DNA from: Phycisphaerae bacterium
GTDB taxonomy: Bacteria > Planctomycetota > Phycisphaerae > UBA1845 > Fen-1342
Assembly (NCBI GenBank): GCA_022842805.1
Contig: JALHOX010000044.1
Span: forward strand, 7,481 to 13,754
Direction of reading: 5' to 3'
Length of the DNA: 6,274 nt
Both the position numbers and the translations under genes were made by a program. The notes under the pieces are model-generated. The model saw only the letters and a list, made by a program, of their open reading frames with translations, ran no database searches and was not told the DNA's origin. Shown here one piece after another: positions 5,836-6,274 of the stretch (its first letter is position 1; each line of letters starts with the position of its first letter).

Positions 5836-6274
5836 ATGATTCAGAACCAGGACCAACTGCTGGAAGCGGCGACCGGCGGCGACCGCGACGCTCTCGTCAC
5901 GCTACTTGAGCATTGTGGACCGCTCGTTCGTGCCCGGCTCGCCCGGAAGTGGGCCCAGGAGGCCCCGGGAAAGCTGGACATGGACGACGTCATGCAGGTC
6001 ACCTATCTCGAAGCGTTCCTGCGCGTCGGACAGTTTGAATCACGCGGCGAGGGCGCCTTTCTGGCCTGGCTGACGCAGATCGCCGAGAACAACTGGCGCG
6101 ATGCCGTTCGCGAATTGGGGCGTCAGAAGCGGCCGCCCGAAGCCCGCCGCATCGCCCCGACCAACCTCGAACAGTCGGCGACGTCGCTGCTCGACCAGTT
6201 GGGATGGACCAGTACAACGCCCAGCCGCACCGTGGGGCAGCGCGAGATCAGCAGCACCGTGCTCGCGGCGATGG
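5836..6274 (+). CDS. ECF-family RNA polymerase sigma factor (partial, C-terminus off the right edge)
   Basis: The frame stays open for 146 codons from the ATG at 5836 to the edge. Region 2 is clear: an N-terminal helix (DQLLEAATGGDRDALVTLLE, 6-25), then LDMDDVMQVTYLEAFLRVGQF (47-67), the core-binding segment, and GAFLAWLTQIAENNWRDAVREL (73-94), the -10 recognition area. Region 4 with its helix-turn-helix is missing because the window ends. The ATG at 5836 begins the protein where this family normally starts (DQLLEAATGGDRDAL close to the N-terminus) but has no Shine-Dalgarno. A TTG at 5788 in the same frame has GGAGG five bases upstream and would add 16 Arg/Pro-rich residues. It is transcribed divergently from the lipoprotein gene. 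It differs clearly from the sigma factor at 1905-2495 and is not a recent copy. Whether a kinase or anti-sigma gene follows cannot be seen. Confidence 0.92.
   Translation, partial: MIQNQDQLLEAATGGDRDALVTLLEHCGPLVRARLARKWAQEAPGKLDMDDVMQVTYLEAFLRVGQFESRGEGAFLAWLTQIAENNWRDAVRELGRQKRPPEARRIAPTNLEQSATSLLDQLGWTSTTPSRTVGQREISSTVLAAM

Noticed and set aside
5383..5856. Minus-strand open frame of 157 codons spanning the divergent gap
   Set aside because: It is out of frame with the lipoprotein signal peptide, is Arg/Ser-rich and would erase both the strong AGGAG-ATG start and the intergenic region.

Overview
The window is GC-rich and most likely comes from a member of the Planctomycetota, possibly a Phycisphaerae-like lineage; the class is a weak guess. 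The reasons are an ECF sigma factor directly coupled to a large membrane-anchored Ser/Thr kinase with kinesin-light-chain-type TPRs, a second ECF sigma factor of the same general style, and a large PKD/WD40 surface lipoprotein. The taxonomic call rests on gene style and not on a marker gene.

Layout. Bases 1-1905 (minus) hold the first 635 codons of a Ser/Thr kinase whose C-terminus lies beyond the left edge. Bases 1905-2495 (minus) hold a complete ECF sigma factor whose stop codon overlaps the kinase start by one base (TGATG), so the two form one translationally coupled unit. The gap at 2496-2665 holds a strong 11-bp hairpin, a 10-bp palindrome and a -10-like box set very close to the sigma start. 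Bases 2666-5578 (minus) encode a 970-residue predicted lipoprotein with two PKD domains, a seven-bladed WD40 propeller and a C-terminal matrixin-like zinc protease domain. The gap at 5579-5835 is divergent: it has a plausible sigma-70-type promoter and a good ribosome binding site for the lipoprotein, and a short direct repeat before the next gene. From 5836 (or possibly a TTG at 5788) to the right edge (plus) is a second ECF sigma factor, cut off before its region 4.

How the parts may work together. The sigma-kinase pair looks like a one-locus signalling module in which the kinase domain (cytoplasmic) is tied through one membrane segment to a TPR region, and its partner sigma factor redirects transcription. 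The lipoprotein would sit on the outer side of the cytoplasmic membrane or in the outer membrane, with a propeller scaffold and a protease. No sequence evidence links it to either sigma factor except position. The most unusual item is the PKD-WD40-metzincin fusion.
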